NCBI GenBank assembly: GCA_963676865.2
Contig: CAXXSS010000001.1
Coordinates: forward strand, 1,674,001-1,738,000
Reading direction: 5' to 3'
Source: JAAYUD01 sp963676865
GTDB lineage: Bacteria > Bacteroidota > Bacteroidia > Bacteroidales > Bacteroidaceae
DNA length: 64,000 nucleotides
Positions 25,776 to 34,497 of this stretch are shown here, piece after piece (within the stretch, counting starts at the first letter, position 1; the number at the start of each line of letters is the position of its first letter). The position numbers and the translations under genes were made by a program. The notes under the pieces are model-generated. The model saw only the letters and a program-made list of their open reading frames with translations. It ran no database searches and was not told the DNA's origin.

Positions 25776-26794
25776 GATGATTTAAGTAATATAAGTGAAT
25801 AATCTTTATAGTCCGATTGACCAAAGAACACTATGTTTCGAGGATTACAAATTTGGTTTTTGGTTTCCACATAGTATAATATGCTAGGAACAAACTGATA
25901 TTTTAGACAACAAGCCGCACTATATAATCCTAGCCCGGAAGCTGAATAAGAATCTCCAAATAAGCGTTTGTAGTGTAACAAAGGTTTTTGCCCGAAAAGT
26001 TGCTTACATACTTGTATTGTGGGCAAGTCTGTAGTCTGGCTGCCGTTGATTCCTGTGATTACAGCATCTATGTCCGATAAATTCAATTCATTATCTGCAA
26101 GCAGTTTCCTTAATGATAACTTTAATATTTCTATTGAAGGTTGATGCAATATTTTTATTCCACCTAATTCGCACCAACTGTTTTTTTGCTCACAAGTGAG
26201 CATGAAGGAAACTGATGCCTCGGCTGATGGGCTTCCTAAATATCCTACTTTTTTCAATAATTTGTACCAAGACGGTGTAAGTTCGTCATGACTTCCTACC
26301 AATGCCGAATTGATTTTTTGTAAACGAAATTGTAGAATGGCATCATACAATGCGCATTCAAAAGATATATTGCGATGAGAATAGGTGATATTGTAGCTGT
26401 AGGTTTGAGTGTAAATGGCGATTAACGAACTGATTGTATTATGAGTCGATTGGATGAAAGGTGTAGGTTTCAACAGATGTTCTCCTTCGCTGCACATATC
26501 TTTAAGAAAAAGTTCGGTGTTTTCAATACAACCAAGCCCTGTTCCTGTGATAATAGCATCCGGATGTTCAATCTTAGATTGATGAATTGCAGCCAATGAT
26601 GTTGTTAATGCACGTTTTTGTAGTCGACCAATCCGACGAGCTTCTATCGGAGAAATAAAATCGCGAAAGTTGGGTTCAATAGATCGAATAAAAGGTCTCT
26701 CATATTGTATGGGGTTTTCCATCCAATCCTCGTTTAGAGGAGATTGGATAGAGATCTGCGCTGCTGCTTGTATGTAAACTCTTTGTCGTTTCAT
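25763..26794 (-). CDS. Ketosynthase-like chain-length-factor homologue without catalytic residues
   Basis: A 343-residue protein of the thiolase-like fold. At the active-site cysteine position the sequence is YSHRNISFECAL instead of STACSS. The first histidine motif is replaced by NGSQTTD and the second by GDSYSASG. All three catalytic residues of the paralogue encoded next door are therefore absent. Chain-length factors of type II polyketide and aryl-polyene systems are inactive partners of an active ketosynthase and set chain length. Its neighbour 26791-27993 encodes an intact ketosynthase, with a four-base overlap, so a heterodimer is likely. Confidence 0.8.
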   Translation of the reverse strand: MKRQRVYIQAAAQISIQSPLNEDWMENPIQYERPFIRSIEPNFRDFISPIEARRIGRLQKRALTTSLAAIHQSKIEHPDAIITGTGLGCIENTELFLKDMCSEGEHLLKPTPFIQSTHNTISSLIAIYTQTYSYNITYSHRNISFECALYDAILQFRLQKINSALVGSHDELTPSWYKLLKKVGYLGSPSAEASVSFMLTCEQKNSWCELGGIKILHQPSIEILKLSLRKLLADNELNLSDIDAVITGINGSQTTDLPTIQVCKQLFGQKPLLHYKRLFGDSYSASGLGLYSAACCLKYQFVPSILYYVETKNQICNPRNIVFFGQSDYKDYSLILLKSSCGK

Positions 26795-27993
26795 CCATTT
26801 ATAGGTTTAGATAACAATAAAGATGAGTCATTACCACCGAAGCCGAAAGAATTACACAATACATGTTTCAGTTCTATATTTGAATAATCGTGCATGTTTG
26901 GTATGATGCCCTCTGGCATGGGATACTTCCAATTTAGGTTTGTAGGCAAAAATTGATATGTCATAGCCAATAGGCAAATAACTGCCTCTATGGAACCAGA
27001 AGCGCTCGTTGTATGTCCTGTGTACGATTTGGTTGACGATATAGGTGGTAATATGTCGCCAAAAAGTCTTTTTATTGCAATACTTTCCGATATATCATTG
27101 TTCATTGTTCCAGTGCCATGCGCATTAATATATTGGATGTCGTTTATTTGCAATCCTGCGGATTGCACTGCTTTGGTCATTGCTCGAAATGCTCCTTCTC
27201 CATTTTGGGATGAAGCTGTTTGGTGAAAAGCATCACAGGCATTTCCATATCCGGATAATGTTCCAATGGCTTTGGCTTTTCGACGTTTTGCCGATGATGC
27301 TTTTTCTAAAATTAAATAAGCGGCGCCTTCTCCAAGATTGAGTCCGCTACGAGTTGCATCGAAAGGACGACATTGTTCGTGATCTAATATCATTAGCGTA
27401 TTAAAACCGTTCAAATGATATTTGGTAAGCGATTCACTTCCGCCTACTATTACAATATCCAATTCTCCACTTTCAATAAGTTCTGCTCCTAAAATAATAG
27501 CGTTGGCAGCAGACGAACATGCAGTAGAAACTGAGGTGACATAAGAAAAATGACCGAAATAGTCGGCTATTGTTTGAGTACAGGCACCGCAATCATGACT
27601 CGTGATGAAATGATCGAAATCATTCTTTTCAAAAAAATCCAGATAGTGCTGTTCTGTCATATCCATACCTCCGACAGTTGTGCCTGATACGAAACCGATA
27701 CATTGAGTAGATGAGGGAACGATATTGGCTTCGTTAAGTGCTTCCTTAATAGCCATGATGCCCATTAGGGAAGTACGGGTCGGTGGGATAGATTCGGATA
27801 TCTGTAGAATTGATTTCATCTTTTCATTAGATAGTTTTACTTCACCTACCGGAAGTTCAGTATGTTCACTTTGTAAATATTGCAAGGGCGCAATACCCGT
27901 TCGATGTTGGCGCAACGAGTCGAGTACTTCGGCCTTATTTAATCCGATAGCCGAAACAATTCCTGCCCCTGTTATGTATATCGGTTCTTTCAT
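26791..27993 (-). CDS. Beta-ketoacyl-ACP synthase II-type (active ketosynthase)
   Basis: A 400-residue ketosynthase with the full triad: C159 in SVSTACSSAAN, H292 in INAHGTGT and H327 in KSYTGHTTSASG. The glycine-rich C-terminus NSFGFGGNDSSL is present. The start at 27993 (MKEPIYITGAGIVSAIG) fits the family and leaves a 7-bp gap to the acyl carrier protein gene. An upstream in-frame ATG at 28023 would overlap that gene. It probably extends the polyene chain together with the neighbouring chain-length-factor-like protein. Confidence 0.92.
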   Translation of the reverse strand: MKEPIYITGAGIVSAIGLNKAEVLDSLRQHRTGIAPLQYLQSEHTELPVGEVKLSNEKMKSILQISESIPPTRTSLMGIMAIKEALNEANIVPSSTQCIGFVSGTTVGGMDMTEQHYLDFFEKNDFDHFITSHDCGACTQTIADYFGHFSYVTSVSTACSSAANAIILGAELIESGELDIVIVGGSESLTKYHLNGFNTLMILDHEQCRPFDATRSGLNLGEGAAYLILEKASSAKRRKAKAIGTLSGYGNACDAFHQTASSQNGEGAFRAMTKAVQSAGLQINDIQYINAHGTGTMNNDISESIAIKRLFGDILPPISSTKSYTGHTTSASGSIEAVICLLAMTYQFLPTNLNWKYPMPEGIIPNMHDYSNIELKHVLCNSFGFGGNDSSLLLSKPING

Positions 27994-28000
27994 TGAATAT

Positions 28001-28258
28001 TTATTTCGTCCGATTTTTTTCAATATAGTCCGCCATGACGGATACTGATTTAAAAGCTGCTTTTCCTTCAGCAGGGTCTTGTAATTTGATACCGTAGTTT
28101 TTTTCCATTAACACAATGAGTTCAAGTGCATCAATGGAATCCAGCCCTAATCCACCTCCAAACAATGGTGCGTTTTCGTCAATATCCTCAGGGCAAATAT
28201 CTTCTAGATTCAGTACTTCGATAATTTGTTTCTTTAGTTCTAAGATTGTTTCATTCAT
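28001..28258 (-). CDS. Acyl carrier protein, first
   Basis: An 85-residue acyl carrier protein. The phosphopantetheine attachment serine is S41 in GLGLDSIDALELIVLM. Unlike fatty-acid AcpP, the segment before it is LFGGGLGLDSID, a form common in aryl-polyene and other secondary carrier proteins. The gene lies directly upstream of the active ketosynthase and overlaps the half-size ketosynthase-like gene by four bases. It presumably carries the growing chain. Confidence 0.93.
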   Translation of the reverse strand: MNETILELKKQIIEVLNLEDICPEDIDENAPLFGGGLGLDSIDALELIVLMEKNYGIKLQDPAEGKAAFKSVSVMADYIEKNRTK

Positions 28259-28872
28259 TGTTTATTATATATTATTTTATTAATTATGATCTTATTCCAA
28301 TTCGGTAGTTTGCTTGTCTTTTGGTCTTTTATAAGAAATAGATGTGCTTCAAAATGATCTTTATCTTTGCAATCGAGCCAACCACCTAACACTGATTTGG
28401 TCGTTAAATCTTGAAAAGTTTCGTTGATTATTTGTTCCATTGATTCAATATCCAATCTATCCAAGATGTAGAAAGATGTTTCTCCATAGTATTTATTGCG
28501 AATAGCTATTTCGCCGGTTACAATATTTGGTAGAGTATAAACGAAAATAGCAGGGCTGGGGAAATAATTATTTTTATCTTGTATTGTTTTTTGGTAGTTT
28601 TCGTCATTGCAAAGCGAGCTATTGGTGTTGAAGAATACAATGGCTCGGTCTTCACGAGGCTTAAATCTATCTGGCTCGCCATTAAGAAGTAGTTCTGATG
28701 CTACAAAACCCAATCTGGAAAGACTGTCCATTTTGAAGAATTTTGGATAATCATTGATTTGACGTCTATAAATAGCGGTCAATAACTCTTCGCCTTGTTC
28801 GGTATAGTTCAACTCTTTCCCATTAATTACTACTCTATTGGGTGTAATATTTATCGAGCATGTTATTTTCAT
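28255..28872 (-). CDS. Half-size ketosynthase-like protein of unknown function
   Basis: A 205-residue protein that resembles only the N-terminal half of a thiolase-fold ketosynthase: FKMDSLSRLGFVASELLL, RAIVFFNTNSSLCNDENYQ, FPSPAIFVYTLPNIVTGEIA and a closing segment with LFLIKDQ. There is no TACSS cysteine motif and no C-terminal half with the histidines. It may be a structural partner of the ketosynthases or a carrier-binding protein. It sits between an intact ketosynthase gene and an acyl carrier protein gene, with four-base overlaps on both sides, so it is expressed with them. The family call is tentative. Confidence 0.6.
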   Translation of the reverse strand: MKITCSINITPNRVVINGKELNYTEQGEELLTAIYRRQINDYPKFFKMDSLSRLGFVASELLLNGEPDRFKPREDRAIVFFNTNSSLCNDENYQKTIQDKNNYFPSPAIFVYTLPNIVTGEIAIRNKYYGETSFYILDRLDIESMEQIINETFQDLTTKSVLGGWLDCKDKDHFEAHLFLIKDQKTSKLPNWNKIIINKIIYNKQ

Positions 28873-30017
28873 AAAAGCCCTCCTTTCTTAAATAATAATG
28901 CAGCATTACAGCCACCAAAACCAGATAATAGTTTGATAAAGGCCTGTTTGTCAGTTGGGCAATTTTGATTGGAAAGTATTAAAGGATGTGATACGCCACA
29001 AGTTTCATATCCTCTTGTCGCTAAAATATTTTTATCGTCTACTGCATGCATCGATAAAATGGATTCGAGTATGCCGGCTGCCCCCATTGTATGCCCATAA
29101 TATCCTTTCAAACTATTTACAGGGATCGATTGAAGTCCAGCTCTGCTAATGGCAATGGATTCCATCTCATCATTATAGAGGGTAGATGTGCCGTGTGAAT
29201 TGATAAAAGCTATTTGGGGAATATCTTTTTCTTGGATAATCGAGCGTAATGCCCGAAAACTCCCTTCTCCGGTTTTTGATGGTCCCGAGATATGATTGGC
29301 ATCATTGCGGATGGCTCCCCGGCATATCAACCATTCACTATTACTGATGTTTTTTTGTTCTTTTCTATTATATATGATAGTCGCTGCTGCTTCTCCTAGA
29401 TTTAATCCGCAGCGTTTGGCATCAAATGGTTTGCATTGATTAGGCGACAGAGCTTTGAACGATTGGAATCCAGAGACAATAAAGCGAGATTGAAGATCAC
29501 AACCGGCAACAATAGCGGTATCGCATCGGTTGCTTTGAAGGCAACGCATAGCTGTTATTTGTGCGCATACTCCCGAAATACATGCATTTGAAATAACAAT
29601 AGGCGGGTTTGGATTGTGGAAGAAATCAGTAATGTATTGAGCCGAAGCTCCTAAAAGTGCACGCTCTTTGGGAAATTCTTCCTTTTTATCGTCTAACAAG
29701 TATATATTTCCTTTTGTAGTCGACAAAAAGAATTGTACTCGATCTGAAGATGGATTGATTGTTGTTTGTTGCAGAGCTTTGTCAATGGATAGAATAGTAG
29801 CTTTTTCAAAATCGGTGTATTTGCAGGCGGGGTGTAACTTATCGAATTCGTTGTCGATCTCACCTTCTTTGAAAAGCGAAGCCATGAAAGGCTCTGGTAT
29901 ATCCCAATGCCTTTCGTGAAGCTGAATGGATGATTCACCGGCCTTTACAGCCTGATAGTTTCTTTCTGTCGTGAAACCTAAAGGAGAAATAATATTATCG
30001 GCTATTTTTACTATCAT
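28869..30017 (-). CDS. Beta-ketoacyl-ACP synthase, second
   Basis: A 382-residue ketosynthase with C146 in ISNACISGVCA, H275 in FINSHGTSTL and H309 in GYYGHTMGAAG. The active-site motif SNACISG differs from the usual TACSS, which suggests a distinct substrate. The start at 30017 overlaps the upstream thioesterase stop as ATGA. In-frame ATGs at 30041 and 30029 exist but would extend into that gene. It is one of three intact ketosynthases in the cluster; in related pathways one initiates and others extend. Confidence 0.9.
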   Translation of the reverse strand: MIVKIADNIISPLGFTTERNYQAVKAGESSIQLHERHWDIPEPFMASLFKEGEIDNEFDKLHPACKYTDFEKATILSIDKALQQTTINPSSDRVQFFLSTTKGNIYLLDDKKEEFPKERALLGASAQYITDFFHNPNPPIVISNACISGVCAQITAMRCLQSNRCDTAIVAGCDLQSRFIVSGFQSFKALSPNQCKPFDAKRCGLNLGEAAATIIYNRKEQKNISNSEWLICRGAIRNDANHISGPSKTGEGSFRALRSIIQEKDIPQIAFINSHGTSTLYNDEMESIAISRAGLQSIPVNSLKGYYGHTMGAAGILESILSMHAVDDKNILATRGYETCGVSHPLILSNQNCPTDKQAFIKLLSGFGGCNAALLFKKGGLL

Positions 30018-30439
30018 AGTACGCCCCATTGTTTTTTCCATTCAGTATAAAAGTCCGGATTATACCATACTAATTGGTATTGCTTGTCTAAAAAGACCTG
30101 AACTGAGTGTCCTGTAGCTATTAAACTATTGTCCATATTGTCATAAATGGCATAGTCAAATATGATTTTGGCCGTTTCTGTAGGTATATAAGATATTTCA
30201 ATACGAGGGGCCATATTATAAGTCATCGGTTTTTTGTATTTGAAGGACAAATCGACCAATGGAGCATAGTATCCGTTATTAAATATCATTAGATAGCCTA
30301 AACCGTATTTGGCGCCGAAGGCTTCTCTTGCATCTTCAAAATAAGAAGAATATGAACCATGCCAAACAAAGTTCATTGAGTCTACCTCACTGAAACGAAT
30401 TTCAAAATTTTTGCTTGCTGTCAACGTCTTTTTCTTCAT
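30014..30439 (-). CDS. Acyl-CoA/ACP thioesterase of the 4HBT hot-dog family
   Basis: A 141-residue YbgC/FadM-like hot-dog thioesterase. The opening EIRFSEVDSMNFVWHGSYSS corresponds to the family pattern RxxExDxxGHVxxxxY, with D in EVDSMN as the likely catalytic acid. ARIEISY-like strands follow (APRIEISYIPTETAKIIFDY). It could release a finished or stalled acyl chain from the carrier protein. The gene overlaps both neighbours by four bases. Confidence 0.85.
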   Translation of the reverse strand: MKKKTLTASKNFEIRFSEVDSMNFVWHGSYSSYFEDAREAFGAKYGLGYLMIFNNGYYAPLVDLSFKYKKPMTYNMAPRIEISYIPTETAKIIFDYAIYDNMDNSLIATGHSVQVFLDKQYQLVWYNPDFYTEWKKQWGVL

Positions 30440-30885
30440 TCTGTCATCGTTTTATGTGAATCTATTTCACTCAGGGCTATTTTCATCTCGGCTGTTACAA
30501 GTATTTCATCCTTCGATTTAATGATCGCCTGCACTAAAGTCATTTTGAATACTTCTTCCATTATTTCTATTTGGGTAGTAATCGTCTCGGCTTCGGAGGG
30601 GGTACGTTCGATAATTAAATTACGGATGGCACCGATATAACCTATGTTTACGCTTTTCCTAAGAACATATTTATTATAATAACCTATGCGAGCAGCGCAT
30701 GTTTGGGCAATGTTTTCTATTAATCCCGATGCTGACAATCTACCGTCGTCGAAGAATAAATTATTTTTTCTTATCGTCAATTCGGTTATTGTCTTGGTAT
30801 CATCTATATGTAATATTCTGTCAACCATAATGAATGGCTGTTGTTGTGGTAGAAGTTCTAATATGTTTATTTCGGATAGGTTCAT
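30436..30885 (-). CDS. Hot-dog 3-hydroxyacyl-ACP dehydratase-like protein
   Basis: A 149-residue hot-dog protein starting MNLSEINILELLPQQQPFIMV. The phrase LLPQQQPFIMVDRILHID resembles the FabZ/FabA opening (LLPHRxPFLLVDRV), but glutamine stands where FabZ has histidine. The central helix is GLIENIAQTCAARIGY. The longer frame to 30966 would run into the acyltransferase gene; the start at 30885 leaves a 4-bp gap. It is probably the second dehydratase, or an inactive partner of the FabZ-like protein encoded at 23919-24308. Confidence 0.78.
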   Translation of the reverse strand: MNLSEINILELLPQQQPFIMVDRILHIDDTKTITELTIRKNNLFFDDGRLSASGLIENIAQTCAARIGYYNKYVLRKSVNIGYIGAIRNLIIERTPSEAETITTQIEIMEEVFKMTLVQAIIKSKDEILVTAEMKIALSEIDSHKTMTE

Positions 30886-30889
30886 CGTT

Positions 30890-31798
30890 CTATTGCTCCC
30901 AAAATTCAAAATAGTTAAACCATTGTGTTGGATACTCTCGTATGATATATTCCAGATGCTCTGCATACCTTTTTGCCAAACATTCTATTTTTCTTTTGTT
31001 AGGATAATTACATTCTTCTTTCGTAAGTTCAATCTTTTTAATAAAAACTTTATAGTGCTTGACAGACTCTTTCATTACAAAAACGGTTATTATCGGCACT
31101 TCTCTTTGCATCGCTAGAATAAATGGACCCATAGGGAACTTTGCTTCTTCACCAAGGAATCTACATGTCACGCTTTTAGACGAACCGAATATGCGATCTG
31201 CAGTCATACTCATTATTTCGCCATCTCGGAGAGCGTTATTTATTATAAAGAGATGCGACATATCTGGTTTTATTCCAATAAGTCTGATATTATTTTGCGA
31301 GAACATCCGTTTGCGATTTCTGAGGACAGTTTCGGTTTCTCCCGAAAATATTAGAGTATTGAACCTTTTGTTTCTTGATGTCAACGAGTACCCTGCAACT
31401 TCATAATTACCAACATGTGCCGTCAGTATCAGAAATCCTTGTTCGCTATCAGCATATTTCCGGTAGGTGTCGTAGTTCTCAATATCCAACTGAAAATGTT
31501 TGCCCGCATAGGCGGCAAAACGGTCTAATATGATTTGACCGAACATAAAATGATTGAGATACACGTGTCTAAAAGCTTTTAAAGGAGTTTCGTGCATCCT
31601 TCTATGAAAGAAATGATAAGTGGCCAGGTATCCTTTTCTGCTAAATAGCATGTAGAAAGGAATGACAAAAGCCATAGGAACATAAAGGAAGCGCAAATCC
31701 ATGATACGATAGATAGCGATTAGGCTTCTTTGCATCCAGGCAGTGCCTCCTGTTTTTCCGGACCATTGTCTTTCTGTTGTATGCTCTGTTTGTTCCAC
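30890..31798 (-). CDS. LpxL/HtrB-type lysophospholipid acyltransferase
   Basis: A 302-residue membrane-associated acyltransferase of the lipid A biosynthesis (LpxL/HtrB) family. It has an N-terminal hydrophobic segment (LYVPMAFVIPFYMLF), then LTAHVGNYEVAGY carrying the HX4E catalytic pair, then TADRIFGSSKSVTCRFLG and FPMGPFILAMQREVPIITVF. In aryl-polyene clusters this type of enzyme is thought to transfer the polyene acyl chain from the carrier protein to a lipid acceptor. It lies between an acyl carrier protein gene and the dehydratase, consistent with that role. Confidence 0.85.
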   Translation of the reverse strand: MEQTEHTTERQWSGKTGGTAWMQRSLIAIYRIMDLRFLYVPMAFVIPFYMLFSRKGYLATYHFFHRRMHETPLKAFRHVYLNHFMFGQIILDRFAAYAGKHFQLDIENYDTYRKYADSEQGFLILTAHVGNYEVAGYSLTSRNKRFNTLIFSGETETVLRNRKRMFSQNNIRLIGIKPDMSHLFIINNALRDGEIMSMTADRIFGSSKSVTCRFLGEEAKFPMGPFILAMQREVPIITVFVMKESVKHYKVFIKKIELTKEECNYPNKRKIECLAKRYAEHLEYIIREYPTQWFNYFEFWEQ

Positions 31799-31816
31799 TT
31801 ATACCTTTATTCTTAT

Positions 31817-32062
31817 CTATTGAGTTATATTTTTTTCAATATAGTCGCAAAACTGGCTCAATGTAGTAATTCCTGTCATTTCATTTGGATTAATCTTGAA
31901 TCCGAAGTTCTTTTCGACGATAACTACGATATCTACAAAGTCAAGACTATCAATGCCCATGTCTTCTTTCAGGCGAGCGTTAGGAACTATTTTATCTTCA
32001 TCGATCTCTAAATCTTCAACTAAAAAACCTTTTACTTTTTCTTCAATTTCTGTTCTATTCAT
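31817..32062 (-). CDS. Acyl carrier protein, second
   Basis: An 81-residue carrier protein with the attachment serine S39 in EDMGIDSLDFVDIVVIVE. The start at 32062 (MNRTEIEEKVKGFLVEDLE) leaves 8 bp after the methyltransferase stop. An ATG at 32086 would overlap that gene. The two carrier proteins differ strongly and may serve starter loading and chain extension separately. Confidence 0.93.
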   Translation of the reverse strand: MNRTEIEEKVKGFLVEDLEIDEDKIVPNARLKEDMGIDSLDFVDIVVIVEKNFGFKINPNEMTGITTLSQFCDYIEKNITQ

Positions 32063-32070
32063 ATCTTTTG

Positions 32071-33165
32071 TTATTTTAATTTGCAAATCATAATACTGTG
32101 TCCTTGCCCAAGCGAGTCGTGTATCGTTTCTATTTCTAAGCCTGCTTTTTCAATCAATCGTTGCATCGCTTCCGAGTGATACATTTTACTATTACCATTG
32201 GCCAAAGCCGTAAAGTAAAGGCTTATTTGTGTCAGACAGAACGCCGCTGCTTCGTATTTCTGTCTGTCCCAAAAAGTTTCCATGATATATAGCCGAGTAC
32301 TTTTATTCATCTTTCTAGCTGCTCGAGAAAGGATGCTGTATATTTCGTCTTCACTGAAACAGTCAAGAAATTGACTCATCCAGATCGTATCGTATGGTTT
32401 GTCCGGAAAAGAACTTTTAGGATCAAGCAGATTGACGCTATAGCTATCAATACGTTCGGCTCCTTTTTCCTCTTTGATCTGCTCTTTCATCATTTTTAGT
32501 TGTTGAGGCAGATCCATGATTGTTACTTTTACTTCTTTGTTATAGGCTACACAACGAAGAGCCCATCTGCCGGTATTGCCGCCCACATCTAATAGCGTAT
32601 GAGTAGGTTGATTGAATACGATCTTTAAAGCGGCATTAAAAGCTTCGTCCGAGTAGAAATGGTCAAATGCCAGCCAGCTTCTTTGTGCGTTGTCCGGGAG
32701 TTGTGATAATCCTTCGTATATCGTATCCCAATTTCCAAAGTGTTTAAGTCCTATGGGGCGACCCTTTTCTAAAGTCTCTTCTAAATGAAACCAACCTTCG
32801 TAATTCACGTCTTGATTGAAATCTATATTGATCCGTGTTGCTCGGTCGGTCAGCAAAAACCAACCTATTTTGGAAAGTGAAAAACGATCGGTGTCTTTGT
32901 CTACCAGAATCGAACCAATAGTTAAGGATGATTCTAAAAGGACTTTTACAGCGTATTCTGAAAGTTGTGTTTTGTCGGTAATTTCTTGTATGGTCATACC
33001 CTCATTGCTGTCACGAAGTAAATCGAGGATGCCGAATTTTATCATCAAACGGGATACTTGAAAAACAATTGGCCCAAAAGCTATAAATTCGGCAAACCAT
33101 TGTGCGTGACGCGCCGAAATATGTTCATTGGCATAGGCCTTTTCTAGAGTAGGTGATAAATTCAT
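32071..33165 (-). CDS. SAM-dependent O-methyltransferase (plant-type dimerisation fold)
   Basis: A 364-residue class I methyltransferase with an N-terminal winged-helix dimerisation domain (FQVSRLMIKFGILDLL, LSEYAVKVLLESSLTI) and a C-terminal Rossmann domain. The SAM-binding motif is TLLDVGGNTGRWALR, followed by VTIMDLPQQLKMM and PYDTIWMSQFLDCFS. O-methyltransferases methylate the aryl head group in several aryl polyenes and flexirubins. This fits that role, although the exact position cannot be predicted. A gap of 106 bp separates it from the ketosynthase gene upstream. Confidence 0.85.
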   Translation of the reverse strand: MNLSPTLEKAYANEHISARHAQWFAEFIAFGPIVFQVSRLMIKFGILDLLRDSNEGMTIQEITDKTQLSEYAVKVLLESSLTIGSILVDKDTDRFSLSKIGWFLLTDRATRINIDFNQDVNYEGWFHLEETLEKGRPIGLKHFGNWDTIYEGLSQLPDNAQRSWLAFDHFYSDEAFNAALKIVFNQPTHTLLDVGGNTGRWALRCVAYNKEVKVTIMDLPQQLKMMKEQIKEEKGAERIDSYSVNLLDPKSSFPDKPYDTIWMSQFLDCFSEDEIYSILSRAARKMNKSTRLYIMETFWDRQKYEAAAFCLTQISLYFTALANGNSKMYHSEAMQRLIEKAGLEIETIHDSLGQGHSIMICKLK

Positions 33166-33271
33166 TTTTTATTAATCGGCTTTTAATAGGTTAGTTATAT
33201 ATTATGTAAATAATAGTAGTACTGAAGACCAAGGCATGAAAAAAAATCCGTTTCATGACTTTAATCTTTTG

Positions 33272-34495
33272 TTATTCGATTTTCTTGATTACTAAAGCAC
33301 TGTTTGTCCCTCCAAAGCCGAAAGAGTTTGATAGCACGGTCTTGATTTCGGTATCAACGGTCTTTGCTGTTAAATTAATTTTAGCGGCATGCTCATCGGG
33401 GTTTTCCAAGTTGATATTGGGGGCGACAAAGTGGTGTTGTATCATGATGGCCGAGTATACTATTTCGCTAGCGCCTGCCATCCAGCACTCGTGACCTGTC
33501 ATCGACTTCGTGGAACTGATGAGGGCATGCTTTCCTCCAAACATTCGTTCAAGGGCTATCGCCTCAAAAGCGTCGCCTTGTGGTGTCGATGTTGCATGAG
33601 CATTGATATAGTCAATATCTTCGGCTGTTATTCCGGCTTCATTCATGGCGCGGGTCATTGCCTTTATCGAGCCCTCGTCATTAGCTTGCGAGATACCTTT
33701 TCCGTTCGAAGAGAATCCGTACCCGCATACTTCACAGATGATATTGGCGCCACGAGCTACTGCATGTTCATATTCTTCAAGCATTAGCGCTGCTGCCCCT
33801 CCGCTTGGTATCAATCCATCCCGGTCTCGATCGAATGGTCTGGATGCTTTCGTAGGATCGTCCATTCTCATAGAAAAGGCGTTGAGAGCATCAAAGGTAG
33901 CCATCGAGTAATAGTTTGTTTCTTGAGCCCCTCCGCAGAGTATCATATCTTGTAGTCCTTGTTTTATCATCAGGTATCCCAATCCGATAGAATGTGAGCC
34001 ACTTGCGCAAGCTGCACTGACAGTGAAATTGATACCTTGCAGATGAAATATAGTACTGAGATTCATTGTCACGGTAGAATTCATAGACTGAAAGATAAGT
34101 CCCGAACCAAGTAATGCAGAATCATGCTTTTCATCCATTATATTTGCAGCCTCAATCACCGGTTTTGCAGAAGAGTCGTTGCCAAATATAATACCTATTT
34201 CATTCTCCAGTAGATAGTCTCCGTCTATCTGTGCATTTTCAAAGGCTTCTTTAGACGCCATATAGGCATATTCTCCTTCTTCGGCCAAACCTACCCGAAG
34301 ACGCCGATCTATTATTCCTTTAAGTTTAGGGTGCTCTACTATACCTGTTAAGGCAGACCGATACCCATACTTTATTCTTTCAGGTTCAATTCCTATTCCA
34401 GATTTTCCTTCGTATAGAGAATGGCGCACTTCTTCGATATTCTTTCCAATACATGACCAGATGCCCATCCCTGTTATAACAACTCTTCTATCCAT
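33272..34495 (-). CDS. fabF: Beta-ketoacyl-ACP synthase II (FabF-like), third
   Basis: A 407-residue ketosynthase with C163 in TVSAACASGSHS, H300 in INAHATSTPQGD and H335 in KSMTGHECWMAGASE. The SAACASGS motif is that of FabF/FabB-like enzymes. It is two bases downstream of fabG and begins the biosynthetic series. Together with the ketoreductase it could serve early extension steps. The C-terminal NSFGFGGTNSALVI is intact. A housekeeping fatty-acid role cannot be excluded, but its setting points to the cluster. Confidence 0.92.
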   Translation of the reverse strand: MDRRVVITGMGIWSCIGKNIEEVRHSLYEGKSGIGIEPERIKYGYRSALTGIVEHPKLKGIIDRRLRVGLAEEGEYAYMASKEAFENAQIDGDYLLENEIGIIFGNDSSAKPVIEAANIMDEKHDSALLGSGLIFQSMNSTVTMNLSTIFHLQGINFTVSAACASGSHSIGLGYLMIKQGLQDMILCGGAQETNYYSMATFDALNAFSMRMDDPTKASRPFDRDRDGLIPSGGAAALMLEEYEHAVARGANIICEVCGYGFSSNGKGISQANDEGSIKAMTRAMNEAGITAEDIDYINAHATSTPQGDAFEAIALERMFGGKHALISSTKSMTGHECWMAGASEIVYSAIMIQHHFVAPNINLENPDEHAAKINLTAKTVDTEIKTVLSNSFGFGGTNSALVIKKIE

Positions 34496-34497
34496 AT

